The notes under the pieces were generated by a model. It was not told the DNA's origin and ran no database searches. It saw only the letters and a list, made by a program, of their open reading frames with translations. Shown piece after piece: positions 11,078 to 22,768 of a stretch of 64,000 nt of DNA. How positions within the stretch are numbered: the first letter of the stretch is position 1; every line of letters begins with the position of its first letter. Source of the DNA: Iris pallida (lineage: Eukaryota > Streptophyta > Magnoliopsida > Asparagales > Iridaceae); assembly GCA_029216955.1 (NCBI GenBank), contig JANAVB010015600.1:39659398-39723397 (forward strand). Direction: 5' to 3'. The position numbers and the translations under genes are program-made.

Positions 11078-14000
11078 TGTAACCCCGCTTTCCCATTTTA
11101 TAGATTTTTTTAGAATATTCCTAATTGATATCCAAGTTTGTTTTAGTATTTGAAATTTATGGATATTATTTTTAGAAAGTTTTATCATGGTTAGTTAATT
11201 AATTAATGGGGAATATTAATCAAGAGTGCTTTCCAAGTTACTAAGTAACCAAAACCAAATTCTAAACAAATTCTTATAACAAATTGTAATAAAATAATTG
11301 TTGGGGGATTTTAGTGCAAAAATTCCTCCTTTCCTTTTCCTTAGAAATAAGTCTGGAGGAGAGAGAGTGTGCCATTCTTTCTCAGTCCCACTTCTTTCCA
11401 GAGTCGAAGCTCTCCTTCATAATCCTTTCCTCCCCCAACAGTAGATCAACACCCTAACCGTAATTCTCCTTGATGATGGCGACGACGATGCTTCCGCTCT
11501 CCGACAGCTGAGCCTCCGTTGTAGAGCTACACCTCAGTGGCACATCCCGGTGGTGTACATCCTTGTGCGCGAAGATTGACCTTCTCCGGCGTTGTTTCCG
11601 TTCATCCACCACGAGCTCCAGTCTCAGCGACATTCGTCTCCACATCAACAGCGAGGTGACTTCTTCGATGGCGGATCTCTGTTTCCCTGGCGATTCTCCT
11701 CCGCAGACCCACCGCCCCTGTTTGCGCCTTAGACTAGGTGAGCGCCTTGAATTCTTGTAAAGAACTTGTTTGTTTCCGATCTTCTCTATATTCTCGATTG
11801 GCATGCGATTACATATCTGGATCGCTTAGGACTGATTCAAATTTCTTCGTCGAAGGATCGATCTCCTCCAATTGTGTGGTAAGCTCTTGGTCGAATCATT
11901 TGATTCCTAAATTAGTGTTTCCGTTGTTGTTTCATTTTTGTTTGAGATCTGGGTGTTTGTTTCGTTAATGTTAGCTCGGAATGTTCGATCGGAAGCTGGA
12001 TTGATCGACTGTGTACTCCGTTTCGGTCTGGATGAGGTAGACTGGTGAGTATGATCCTCTTATTCTATTCGATCTAGTTGTTTTTCTGCGTGCATTGATG
12101 GATTGATAAGTGTGGAACCTCTGTTCTTGGACTGAAATCGATTAGACAGATTGAGAACCGACGGATCGGTTGATTTGAGGAAGTAGCAAGTGAGCTAGAT
12201 CGAAATCGAGTTGTGAGTGTTAATATTGAAATTCTTGATTTTCTTACTATTTTTCTAAGTGAGGAAATTCAAATTCATCTAACCTATTGTTTACTTTTTG
12301 ATGCAGGACACCTGTTCGACATAATGCCACAGCAGAAGTTCGTTTTCTATCTGGACTCGCGAGAACGTGTCCGACTTATCGAGCTAGCTTCCTTCTTCAC
12401 TTGGATCTCCTCCAGGTACTACTTCGCAACTTCCCTGAGTGTGTGCCTTCGATTTGTAGCTAGATTTAATGGGAAGTGTCGGCATGGGGTCGGGGTGTAG
12501 GGACACCCGTGTCTAGCAAGCATGTTCGTGTCTAGATCTCGTTCGTGTCCTGAATGGCGTATCTGACTTTACTGCTATTGGTGTTGATTGTGGGGAGGTC
12601 TAGATGCCGACTTGTATTTAAATTTTTATTGATTCGATTGGGTTGTAATCTTCCTATTGTCTATTTTGTGCCTTCTCCTCTTTAACATTTCGAATTTGGT
12701 TGGGAGGCTTATAGTCGTTAGGTTCAAAGTGCTGAAATTGGGTTGGGCTATGGTAAGGTGGAAGTAGTAGCTGTTGTATTTAATAAAGTTTTGGTGGGCT
12801 TCTATTTAATTTTGTGATGCTGGGGCCTAGTCTTGAAATGGTGTTTTGTTGGTGGCTAAGTCCTTTTTGGAGGAGAATTCGCTTGTGTTTATTTCTGAGT
12901 ATTCTGTATTTGGCCAGTTAGTTCTTCTAGTTCAACTCGTATTGCTAAGCCAGGGGGTGCTGCTATGCAAATTGTGTATATGTTGTCGAATCAAGCTCAA
13001 GGGGTTGGATTGACTATTGCTGTGTGACCCTTGGCCGCGCCTATTTCTAGCTAAGCTTGGTATTTGGTTTTAGGAATAAGCCAGCTTGTATTAATTTTAG
13101 CTATACGTATATTTTGGTTTGGGCTAGTGTTGTTGCCATAATTCTTAGTGTATTTGATTTTTGGTTAAACCTCCTTAACAATTTAGTCAATTTTCATATT
13201 TAAAATCTATATTTTACTAAGTAGTATTTTGGGAAGTATTTTTCTAAATAAATTATTTGTATATAACATGTACTATTTAAAGTTCTTATAGTTTCTATAT
13301 ATGATATTGATTTGTTAATATAATTTGGATCAATAATTTCCTAAAGGATATTATGTAGTCTTCTTGCCAAACTATACTAGAGGTATACAAGTAAAGTAGG
13401 AGAGTTAGCTAAAGATTCGTAAATAATTGATTAGTTAGTAATATTAATTAATTGTCATAGTTTAGAACTTGACCAACTTGTACCCATTACTAGGAGGGCA
13501 TACAGATCTACTCCCTTTTCTCGATCACCCTGAGCAAGGCAAGTACATTCTCTGGTTTTGTTCATTTACTTTATATCCTATACTTTTTATGTTGGACATG
13601 TTGTGACACGGTTTTCATGTACTTATGGTGCTTTTCATGATTTATGTTCTTACTTGAACTTGGGAGGGAAAATACACTAGATATGTGACCAAACCCAAGC
13701 TAGGAACTCACGTGGATAGCTTAGCTCTCACATCGTGCACGTAAGACGCTAAGTCGTACCTTTTCTTGTACTTAATCATGTACTCACCCCAGCCGGTCAC
13801 ATATGCTAGTTGTATTTCAAAACAATACACATGTCAGGTTCATTGTTATATTTCATGTTCAATTCATGTATTTACTTTCCTGTACTTCATATATTTACTT
13901 TTCTGCTACTCCATGTTCTCATTTTCTCTTGTACTTATTTTCTCATCATGTTATTCTTATTCATTACCTTAGAATTGTACTTTTCTCCACTCCTGCCTGG

Positions 14001-14380
14001 ATATGTTGCAGGGACTTGACGATATTGTTCCACCATTATGGGCCAGAGCCCGGGATCTTAGCTGAACAGGATGGAGCCATGACTTAAATTTAGAGGCTAC
14101 AGATTTAGATTTGTTTAGCTTTACTTCTGAAATGTATTAAGATTTAATAGTTGTATATTTTATTTTTTTACCGGATTTATCTCCGGATGATTTGTATAAT
14201 TGTCTCAAATGGCTTAGTGGATTGTGGTGATCTGTTCTGGAAACGTTTATAGATGCTGTGGTATTTTATATTATTTTATTTGGAGTCTTCCTAGACTGGT
14301 ACAGCTTACTTCGTTGTGTCTAACGACGAAGGTTGGGCATGGCAGACACGTACCCGAATATTCAGGAGCGGGTCGTAACA
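11078..14380 (+). repeat. 3' LTR of TR-GAG element
   Basis: Runs from TGTAACCCCGC to GGGTCGTAACA and is the partner of 4310-7606. It carries the AAGGCAAGTACATTCTCTG motif at 13536-13554 and an acceptor-like TGTTGCAG at 14004-14011. Both features are shared with the 5' LTR. No gene is seen inside. Confidence 0.92.
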
Positions 14381-14385
14381 ACCTT
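14381..14385 (+). repeat. Target-site duplication ACCTT, right copy
   Basis: Matches 4305-4309 exactly. Confidence 0.95.
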
Positions 14386-15071
14386 AACCAGAACTTTTAT
14401 GAGTTATATCGTTTTATTTTCTCTGCTTTGCTTCCGAAGATGGGATTTTCTGACGAGATCACGTTTTACGAGATGTTCGCCATGTACCACCTTCATTTTG
14501 GCGTTCCTTTTTTATCCCCAAGACCTTTATGACTTAGATGATCGGTTGCAGATGGGTGGAGCGTAACCTTTTGTACCCCATGCATCTCGCAGCAATCTTC
14601 AAGAGATTTCATATCGACCTTTCATTGTGTCCTATTTCTTCGTCATCTTCTAAGCTGATTTGATCTAGGAAATATCCTCTGCCTCCACCTCTTCTCGGTG
14701 CTGCTCATGTTGAGGCTCAGGCCGATCCAGATGTTCTTCCTCCTGCACCTGCTGCTTATGCTCCTGGATTCGACCCATAGTTCTATCAGTGCTTTGATGA
14801 TCTTGTCACCCTCTCTGGACAACGTCATCAGAGTTATGTTGCTGCTAAGTTCCGTCATACCTCACATGCTCAGGTATTGAGGAATAGCCTTGCTGATCTG
14901 CACTGGAGTCTGTTGCATCACCCCACTACTCCCGTTTCGATGATCCATCATCCTGGCTTCGATGGACCGAGGTTCGATGATCCGACTATATTCGGAGCCT
15001 TTGATCCGACCACTGCCTACTTTGACCCTCAGCCACCTGCTCTAGCCGATGACGATAATGCTCAGATGTGA
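14386..15071 (+). pseudogene. Extra ORF of SIRE-type copia A, C-terminal part
   Basis: Codons resume in phase right after the duplicated ACCTT (NQNFYELYRF...), and the segment with MYHLHFG continues the plant-transposon-type domain seen at 3761-4309. A frameshift lies near the T-run around 14500-14510. After it the frame runs with stops near 14569, 14660 and 14778 to a TGA at 15069-15071. The last part is rich in Asp, Pro and His. Without the inserted element the ORF would be roughly 410 codons, so this copy is broken by the insertion, the frameshift and the stops. Confidence 0.65.
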
Positions 15072-15519
15072 GACGGGCATTTATTTTAGCGGTTTTGAGA
15101 TTTTTTTGCTTAGTGATAATCTATGTAGTTATACTTGCAGCAGTCCAAACTTTTACAATTGGACTCTTTTAGTAATTTTTAGTAGTCATAAACCCTTTTA
15201 GTTATGACTTTTATGCTATACTTTCTTTTAGTTTTAGTTCATGCTATGTGAGTTTATCAATTTATTCCACTGCTTTACTAGTTCTACTATCTTATGACTT
15301 ATGTATTGTGGATATTACTCCTTTTTTCTTGTCTGTGTTAAATTGTTGGCTTCACACATTGCGGGGGAGCTACTCATTTTTCTTACATGAAAAAGGGGAG
15401 AAAAGCAATACCAAAATAAATTTCAAACGAAATATTCAATCAATGAGCAAGTCAGGTATATTATTTCAAAGTTATATTTTAGTTATATTTTGGTATAGAC
15501 TCAAGTTTGTCAACTATCA
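15072..15519 (+). other. 3' untranslated region of copia A
   Basis: AT-rich sequence without coding signals. A purine-rich GCGGGGGAG at 15360-15370 could be a second polypurine tract upstream of the main one. Confidence 0.5.
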
Positions 15520-15532
15520 AAATGAGGGAGAT
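15520..15532 (+). other. Polypurine tract of copia A
   Basis: AATGAGGGAGAT directly precedes the TGTTGG start of the LTR, the usual arrangement in copia elements. Confidence 0.8.
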
Positions 15533-16605
15533 TGTTGGCCCATTGCCTAATGGTCACACTTGATTCTAATAATCAACGACGACTTAAGTCAATACGCAAA
15601 ATGTACGAACGGCTACTAATGTTACAGGTCACTAAAATCAATATCAAAGAATGTACTGCATCTACAAAGAGCTTTCGAGTCATCATCCAAAAACAATTGT
15701 ATCGAAATCCAGATCGAGTCATTTTTACATTTCTTATGTATTTTACTTTTATTTGAGTCTAGAAAATATAAATGTAAAATCGATCGGGATATTACCGGCT
15801 TAGGTTATCTTCCAGTCCACCTATCCAAAAAGCCTATCTATATCTCAAATCTACATATCCAAATAGCCCACAAAGCCAATGCAATTTGGACCCAAAAATT
15901 CTATTCTGGATTGACATAATTATGACAGAACTCTAACCGAGTTCAGTCTGAGAATTTTGAAAAACTAGTTTCCTCCAAATCTGCATCCAACGTTTGTTTG
16001 CGGGATCTTCGCATCCGAACTCTACTGGAACTCTGCCCGAGTTCGATCATCAAAAATACTATAAATAGAGAAGGATTTATTCATTTCTTATCATTCATTT
16101 ACTCTTCTCTCTATCTATTCCAAAAGTATTTTTTCAGTGATCTAAAGTTTTCACATTTCACCTATACTACTCTTAGCCAAAGCCAGTAACGTCTTGTTCG
16201 ATTTAGAGTCTTTGGTTTACAGAGTTGTAAAGTGGTTGCAAGTCTGAAAACATCTCAGTTTTTGGAATCGGTCATGCGCTCGTCACCAAGCGCGGTATTG
16301 TGAAGTCGGTCGTGCACTTGTCGCCAAGCACGGTGTTGTAAAGAGACGGTATGCTCTCAATTAGCTTGCAAATAGTGGACTAATAGCGGTCAAGAGTACT
16401 CGCGACTAGATTAGTCCTCTCAGAGGGAAACCAGTATATATCATAGTGTTCACTAAGTTTGATCTTCTATCTCTTACTGTAATTTAAATTGCTGTCTCTT
16501 TATTGCTGCCATATCTTATAACTGTTCATTTTTAATTGATAATTATTTTTGCTGCACTCGCACATAATCTATTCACCCCCTCTAGAGCTGCTCAATGGTC
16601 CTACA
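15533..16605 (+). repeat. 3' LTR of copia A
   Basis: Starts TGTTGGCCCATTG and ends CAATGGTCCTACA, which form an imperfect terminal inverted repeat of 13 bp. It has a TATA box (CTATAAATAG) at 16059-16068. Upstream of that box are two GAACTC(n)CCGAGTTC inverted pairs. The 1,073-bp length suits a SIRE-type LTR. Confidence 0.88.
16059..16068 (+). promoter_or_regulatory. TATA box of copia A LTR
   Basis: CTATAAATAG is followed by AGAAGG and a CT-rich stretch typical of a transcription start region. Confidence 0.65.
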
Positions 16606-16790
16606 AGAATGTTATTCTGAAGAGAGTGCATGAATTGATCAAGATATTTCCTATTGTAGATTAGCCATGGGGCAGCTAACGTAGTTCGTTTGAGGCAGTT
16701 AAGGAAGTAATGCCCTTGCTTGTTGAGACTTGACTAAACCCTATCTCTAACCTTAAATTTTGAGGACGAAATTTCCTAAGGAGGGAAGCT
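16606..16790 (+). mobile_element. 3' end of the internal domain of gypsy element D
   Basis: The sequence ends with TTGAGGACGAAATTTCC and a polypurine AAGGAGGGAAG, the wording seen at the ends of the other gypsy internal domains here (46040-46070 and 62400-62437). Only about 185 bp remain because copia A inserted just upstream. The rest of D would lie to the left of the window. Confidence 0.65.
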
Positions 16791-17294
16791 TATAAAACCC
16801 AAATTTGGTTTTAATTAGATTAGGTTAAATTTTCTATTAGTGTAATTTTAGTTTATTATTTATTTAGTCAAAATTTAGATTTTGATTTTATTGGATTGTG
16901 TTTTTGGTTCAGAACCCAGCTCAACATTTATTTCCGAAACCCGATCCCGAAACCATTCTTTACTAAAAAAATTCACTCTCACCCATTCACCACTCCTCTC
17001 ATCAGACCCCCCTAATTTTCTCTTGACCAAATCCCCCTCCACGTTCTCACCCAACCCCCCATATTACTCCTATACACGTTCTCACTCCCTCAATTCACTC
17101 TCTATCAGCACTATTTCGAATCCACAAAACGAAAAACACATACACACAGCACCCCATTCTTTTCTTTCTCGCCCAAAATCTCTAAATCACTACCATCACC
17201 ATTTCTCACAACCACCATCATTCTCCATTCTCCCCTTCAAGGAGAACCCATGGAATAACCCCCCATTCTCAAACTCCCTCCCTCTCTCTCTTCC

Positions 17295-17301
17295 TTATAT
17301 A
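17295..17301 (+). promoter_or_regulatory. TATA box of LTR D
   Basis: TTATATACTCC follows a long CT-rich stretch and precedes the GC-rich island, which would be in the transcribed leader. Confidence 0.45.
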
Positions 17302-18232
17302 CTCCACAGCATAACCTATACCCTTCACCCTTCTGGCCAACACCTGTTTTGTGCCCCACCGACGTCGACCTCCTCCACGTGACCCGCGACCCTCGGCCAG
17401 TGCCCCTCCATGGCTACCGACCCCTGTTTGCCGGACCGCCTTCACGGTCAGCCGACCCCGCAGTGTCCCTGTCCGTGCGCCTCCCCGCATACTCCGCGAC
17501 CGCGGGTGCCTAATCTGCTCCACACGAGTACGCGATCGATCCTATGACTGCAGCCACTGCGAGGTCGACCGACCCCTCCGACCACCACGCCGATACGCGG
17601 CCAGCCAAGTGCGCCCGAGCCACCACCCCCGCCTTCCAGCGCCCGCTCGTCGGTCTTGCTGTTTGTGCACCACAGCCTGCTCGTGGCCGCCGCCTCCGCG
17701 GTGCCCCTCCCCGCGACCGAAGGCCCGATATTGACGCTGTTTCGAACGGCTGCCCGTGTTGCTGCCATGTCCAGACGTGTTCCGAGACTATTTGAGCCGA
17801 TAACGACGCACCGATCCGAGTCCGAGGCCACCCTTCGGATTCTGTCATCAACTTTCGGTATAATTTCTAACAGAGTCGTTCGTCCCTCCCCATTGTAGTC
17901 TATGATGACCGGTCTCGATCCCGTTACGGGATTCGAATGTTGACGTTGTGTATGGATACATAGATCGTTACTTGGATCATTAGTCCAATTTCAGATTTGG
18001 GAATTATTCAGTAAAGTTTGGCGTTGGCCAAAAATTGGTTGTGTTGGTTGTTCGGTTAGAAATCGGTTCTGTAGTTCGATTTCGGATTCGAGATTGATTC
18101 TGTGATGTTTGTGTGGGTTAGTTCTGTTAAATGCGTGTATATATATTTTTTAAAAAGAGAAATTTTAGTTCTGTAGTATGGTTTTATATATAAATGTGTG
18201 TATATATATTGCTGGGTTAAAATGGTTCTGTT

Positions 18233-18236
<4 letters not shown>

Positions 18237-18324
<88 letters not shown>

Positions 18325-18346
18325 CATATATATATATATATATATA
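18237..18346. repeat. (TA)n and poly-T microsatellite in LTR D
   Basis: About 60 bp of TA repeats are followed by an uninterrupted run of about 28 T and a further short TA tract. Confidence 0.95.
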
Positions 18347-18453
18347 TGATTTTAAGAAAGGAAATTATTTTTAACTATATACTATGATTCATTTAAAATA
18401 CGTATGTATGTGTAGGATTTAAAGGACGAAAATTGAGTTTACCTATAAAAATA

Positions 18454-18454
<1 letters not shown>

Positions 18455-18534
<80 letters not shown>
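18455..18534. repeat. (TA)n microsatellite in LTR D
   Basis: About 80 bp of uninterrupted TA dinucleotides. Confidence 0.95.
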
Positions 18535-18537
<3 letters not shown>

Positions 18538-20392
18538 TTGAAAGAGAAAGAATTACGTTTTAATTATACTCTTAATATTTGACACATATAAAAATATATA
18601 TGTATATATTATTGCTATGTTCAAAAAACTGGTATACTTTACATATTTTACACTTATTGGTTCATTTATGTTTGGCGTAATTGTGACTTTATTGTATCCA
18701 CTTTGGCGACGACCGAAATGGTCGAATGAGCCGTTAGCGAAACGCAAACGCTACTGGGTATTCTCGTACGTTTTGACATAAGCTATTAGCAACGTGTGAC
18801 TGCGTGACCAAGTCTGAGACACTGGTTGTCCTGCCTTACCACTTTAGTTTATTTTAGACTTGTAAAACTTGTTACTTGGCATGCTATATTTTAGGCGCAG
18901 GGCACTCATGCCTTCGGATTGGACCGTTCCCGGCTTAGAAGATCGCCGCGGCATAGTTTAGGATTTTTATTTTATTCTCTTTTTTTGTAAAATAAGTTGT
19001 AAGGGCATAAGCCCATTTTTCCCCTTTGTTTCTATGGGCCTTGTATTGTGTAGCTTAGGAGTAGCCTAGCTCTTTTTATGTTTTTTGTATTTTATGTCGA
19101 TAATATCACACGTTAGTTTATCCACAAATGAAATTGAAAACGTTATTTTCTAAAAGAAAAATAAAGATTTTCTTGCATAAATTAGAACGCCTTAAAAATA
19201 TATAGTTTTATATATATATCAACAAACTTCACGTTTTATCATTAAATAGAAAGAAAAAAAATATAGTTTTATATATATACAGTATGAAATACGAACATTT
19301 TCAAATAAATTGAGATATCTACTCCTTCTAAAATAAATACAATTGGACTTCTTTTATACAAATTTACAAATAATATAAAGCAGCGTTAGAGTTGATTGAT
19401 CGTTAGACTAATATGTTAAACAATAAAATTGACTAGGACCAATAATAGAGATTATAACTAGAACACCATAGAAATAATTGTTTTGGAACTAAGACATCCT
19501 CTTAATCAAATGTAGGGTTCAGGACCTAAGTCTGAGATCCTTTTTCATGTCTCCACCTATAGCATCCAAAAACCAAGGCAAGTTTCATATTATTCATGTT
19601 CGTGTTTTAATTGATAATCACATGCATTACATCATTAGGATTTTATACTGAGTCGACATTGACTCGCGGGATCCATCTCGGACCCAAATTGATTTCTTGA
19701 TTGACTCATTGACTCGGGGATTGGAGGAGTAGTGTAACGTCTATGACCAAAGCCCATGTTACTAATATTGACTCTCTCGCGCTAACCCCTTTTGCACAGG
19801 TGGTTGAGCCGTACTGTATGCTAGCATTAGGCCCAATGCTAGTATACATATTGAATCTACCAGCCGATCATAGATAGCTGCACGCTCAAATCACTATTGA
19901 ATCATTGTTGCTCTTGAGATTTCATTGCTTCACTGATTCTTTATTATTGTTTAGAAAATATACTAATGCATTAAAACGGCTCCTTGTATTATTTATTATT
20001 ATTAGAATACTGGATGTGGATACATGTTCTTGCTTCTCTCCTGACTGAAGACCAACATTTTTAGGTGATTGCAATGATGATGAGCTCACTTTTAGTACCA
20101 ACTACGGATCCAAATTGAATTATGAGGAGATAGCTGAACCCAACCAGGAGGCTCCTGAGCCGACTACTAGTAGCCTAGTCAGCATTGTATTTAAAGTTGT
20201 ACACCTTAGTACAACTTAAATTTGTTTCGACATTATGTTTCAATTATTAAATAAAAGTTTTTCAAATTTCCGTATTTTGGAATGTTGTGCTTGAGCTACT
20301 ACTGATTGATATAGCTTACTGCTGCCGTCTCACAACGGTGCAGGCTGGGCATGATCCGACCGGACCCAGAATCTTGGGATCGGGTCGTGACA

Positions 20393-20854
20393 CTACAACT
20401 CTTAATTCTACAACATTTGGCTCACTTGCCTATGTGCGGTACTATGTCGCTGTGACTTAGCCTGAAGCCGAGGCTTTACCCTCACTAGTTACCTCATATG
20501 GTGTCACCCCACTATAGCATAGAGTGCTACGCTCCTTTGTAGTACTGTGCTACCTGTGCTTCCTGTAAAGCACGTTGGACATCCCAAATACCCGAGAAAT
20601 TAAGACTTCCAATCCATCCTCTCACAGGACCTTGTTCTTTATAAAGAACAAACAATAGACAACAGTGGTTCTGGGTCCGTAACCTCATAGTCCCAAAGGA
20701 TTACCCACTGCCAAGATCGATTATGGGTCCGTAACCACGTAGTTCCCAAAGGTTTATCCACTATTTCTGATATTCTTCCAGTTAATGATCTTTCTTTGAA
20801 CTAAAAGCTAATAATATTATAGTAGAATTACAAAGACACAATATTAGATTGTCT
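20393..20854 (-). other. 3' untranslated region of copia B
   Basis: Non-coding. It matches the 33135-33480 part of element C, including the GAAGCCGAGG and TGTAAAGCACG segments. It carries one unit of the roughly 140-bp repeat described for element C. Confidence 0.6.
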
Positions 20855-22768
20855 TCGAGTCCATTTTATATGCTGCCTTCAACCAGTGGCACTTGAGACC
20901 TTTGGTGAACGGATCTTCCAAATTCTCCTGGCTTCGAACATCAACCCCGACAATGACTCCTCTTTTGATAAGATTATTTATCGTCATGTGCCTTAGACAC
21001 ACAGTCCTTTTTTGCCATTGAAAAGGTCATCCGATGCCACCGCTGCAGTCGTCTGGTTGTCGCAGTATATCGGTACTGCCGGTATCTGTACACCAACCAT
21101 TGGAAGGTCATACATGAGCTTCCGAAGCTATTTTGCTTCATCCGCTGCAGCCGCCAGTGCATAAAACTCAGATTCTGTAGAAGAGTGTGAGAGTATAGTC
21201 TTCTTCTTCGACTTTCATGATATAACAGCTCCACCTATGGACAAAATATATTCTTTTGTGGACCTTTCACTCTCTACTTCTGAGCACCAGCTTGCATCAC
21301 TAAAGTCTTCCACTACAGTTGGACCTCTGCAGTAGTGCAGTGCATACTTCTGAGTCCTTTTTGAGGTATCTCATTACCTTTTCACAACGTTCTAGTGCTC
21401 TACACTTGGATTGCTCATGAATCAATTTAGTATCCCCACGACAAAATCTATGTCATGCCTTGTGGCAGTAGTTCCATACATCAAACATCCGATGCTGCTT
21501 GAATACTCCACTTGTATAACACTTTCCCTTGGATTTGGCTTCAGCTTATTGCCACACTTATATGGCGTATCTATTCCTGGAAGGTCCTAATACCTACAAT
21601 GTGTGAGTATCATCTCAATGTAATAAGACTGTAACAATGCGACTCCAATTTTTGTCTGGATGATCTTTATCACTATGATAACATTAGCTTCCCCTAAGTC
21701 ATTCGTACTAAAATTAGATGAGAGAAACTTCTTTGTCTCAGTGACACTTTCTAGATTTGTACCGAAGATCAGCATGTCGTCCATGTATAAACAAACGAAA
21801 ACTCCTCTTCCGTCAACGAACTTTGTGTGTATACATTTGTCTGTCTCGCTGACTTTGTAGTCGTTTGATCTTATGACTTCATCAAACTTCTCATGCCACA
21901 TCTTGGGAGCTTGCTTGAGATCATATAACTATTTTACCAACTTGCAGACTTTGTCTTCAAGTCTCTTGATGACAAATCCTTCTGGTTGTTGCATGTAAAT
22001 CTCTTCGGTCAACTCTCCATTTAGGAAGACAGTTTTAACATCCATCTGATGAATAACCAGCTTGTGAATTGTACTCAGAGCAACAAATATCTCGATGGTC
22101 ATCATCTGCGCCGCGGAGTATATCTGTCAAAATAATCGACCCACTGCTTCTGAGAAAATCCTTTGGCTACTAGCCTAGCCTTGAACTTATCAATAGTTCC
22201 ATCGGCCTTCATCTTCTTCTTGAAGATCCATTTACATCCGATTGGTTTTGATTCTTCACGCAGATCGACCAACACCCATGTGTTGTTGGAGGTTATTGAG
22301 TCATACTCATCGTTAATAGCCTCCTTCCAGAGGACAATATCTCTGGTCTTTATAGCCTCATCATAGGTAAGCGGATCTGCTTCCAAATGATACGTGACAA
22401 AATTATTTTCGAAGTCCTTCTGTCTCCTCACTCGTTTAGATACAGTTTCTGCAAGTTTTGGTTCAACAGTTATTTCTGCAACAACTTCTTCTGGGATTAC
22501 ATCTTTGTAAGGAGCTTCAGCATCCTGTGCACACAAACTATTCTCCAGAATATCCGTAAGAACAATGTTCTTGTGTCTTGCAAATTCAAAGAATTCTGCA
22601 TCATGAGATTCAATGATATAATTTGATTCAATATCAAGGAACCTTCGAGCATCACTCTTATCGGCATAATCCAGGAATATTGTCTTCATAGTCCTTGTTT
22701 CCAACTTCTAAATCTTTAAATTCGGAAACAATGTTCTTGTAGCAGACTTTGCAAGGATTTCAATACCT
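20855..22768 (-). pseudogene. Decayed copia B pol (RT and RNase H)
   Basis: Minus-strand frames carry RT from about 22460 down, with WVLVDL, GCKWIFKKK and KARLVAKGFSQ. The catalytic box CLYMDDMLIFGT lies near 21765-21800, and the RNase H segment with an EFYAL-type and DNQ-type region lies at 20970-21240. The block upstream of RT (22470-22704, KTIFLDYADKSDARRFLDIES) is the linker between integrase and RT. Several stops and frameshifts separate these pieces. Confidence 0.8.

Larger units (their letters stand above)
4310..14380 (+). mobile_element. Complete non-autonomous gypsy element with gag only (TR-GAG type)
   Basis: Two long direct LTRs (4310-7606 and 11078-14380) flank a 3.47-kb internal region, with a TSD of ACCTT on both sides. 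The internal region holds a gag-like ORF with CCHC knuckles and no protease, RT, RNase H or integrase that I can find. A polypurine tract precedes the 3' LTR. This is the architecture known as TR-GAG. The gag and the candidate primer site resemble those of the gypsy family at 35451-64000, so a related autonomous chromovirus is the likely helper. That last point is inference. Confidence 0.88.
1..16605 (+). mobile_element. Ty1/copia (SIRE-type) retrotransposon A, 5' part outside window
   Basis: The order seen is gag zinc-knuckle remnant, protease, GAG-pre-integrase, integrase, reverse transcriptase, RNase H, an extra 3' ORF, a polypurine tract and a 3' LTR. This is the copia order, and the extra ORF after RNase H together with the wording of the RT and integrase blocks points to the SIRE lineage. 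The element is interrupted at 4310-14380 by a complete LTR element. Its 5' LTR lies left of the window. To its right, from 16606, is the 3' end of a gypsy element, so copia A inserted into that gypsy element. Lineage assignment is by recognition, not by tree. Confidence 0.85.
16791..20392 (+). repeat. 3' LTR of gypsy element D (about 3.6 kb)
   Basis: Follows the polypurine tract and ends in GGGATCGGGTCGTGACA, the same ending as the other gypsy LTRs here. The first bases are TATAAAACCC rather than TG, so the terminus is mutated or offset by a base. It contains a TATA box at 17295-17301, a GC-rich island at about 17340-17800, two (TA)n tracts with an adjoining T-run, and no gene that I can support. 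ORFs of up to 166 codons in and before the GC-rich part overlap each other on both strands and show no domain. Confidence 0.7.
20393..22768 (-). mobile_element. Ty1/copia element B, 3' part, minus strand
   Basis: Read on the minus strand it holds RT and RNase H and then a 3' untranslated region that matches element C (33043-33526 and 34296-35450) closely, so B and C are one family. Gypsy D interrupts B in its 3' untranslated region at 20392/20393. At about 22768 B stops inside pol and a plus-strand gypsy fragment begins, so the rest of pol is lost. Confidence 0.8.

Noticed and set aside
16882..17851. ORFs of 113-166 codons in LTR D
   Set aside because: They overlap in opposite strands, lie across the TATA box and leader of an LTR, and have no recognisable domain.
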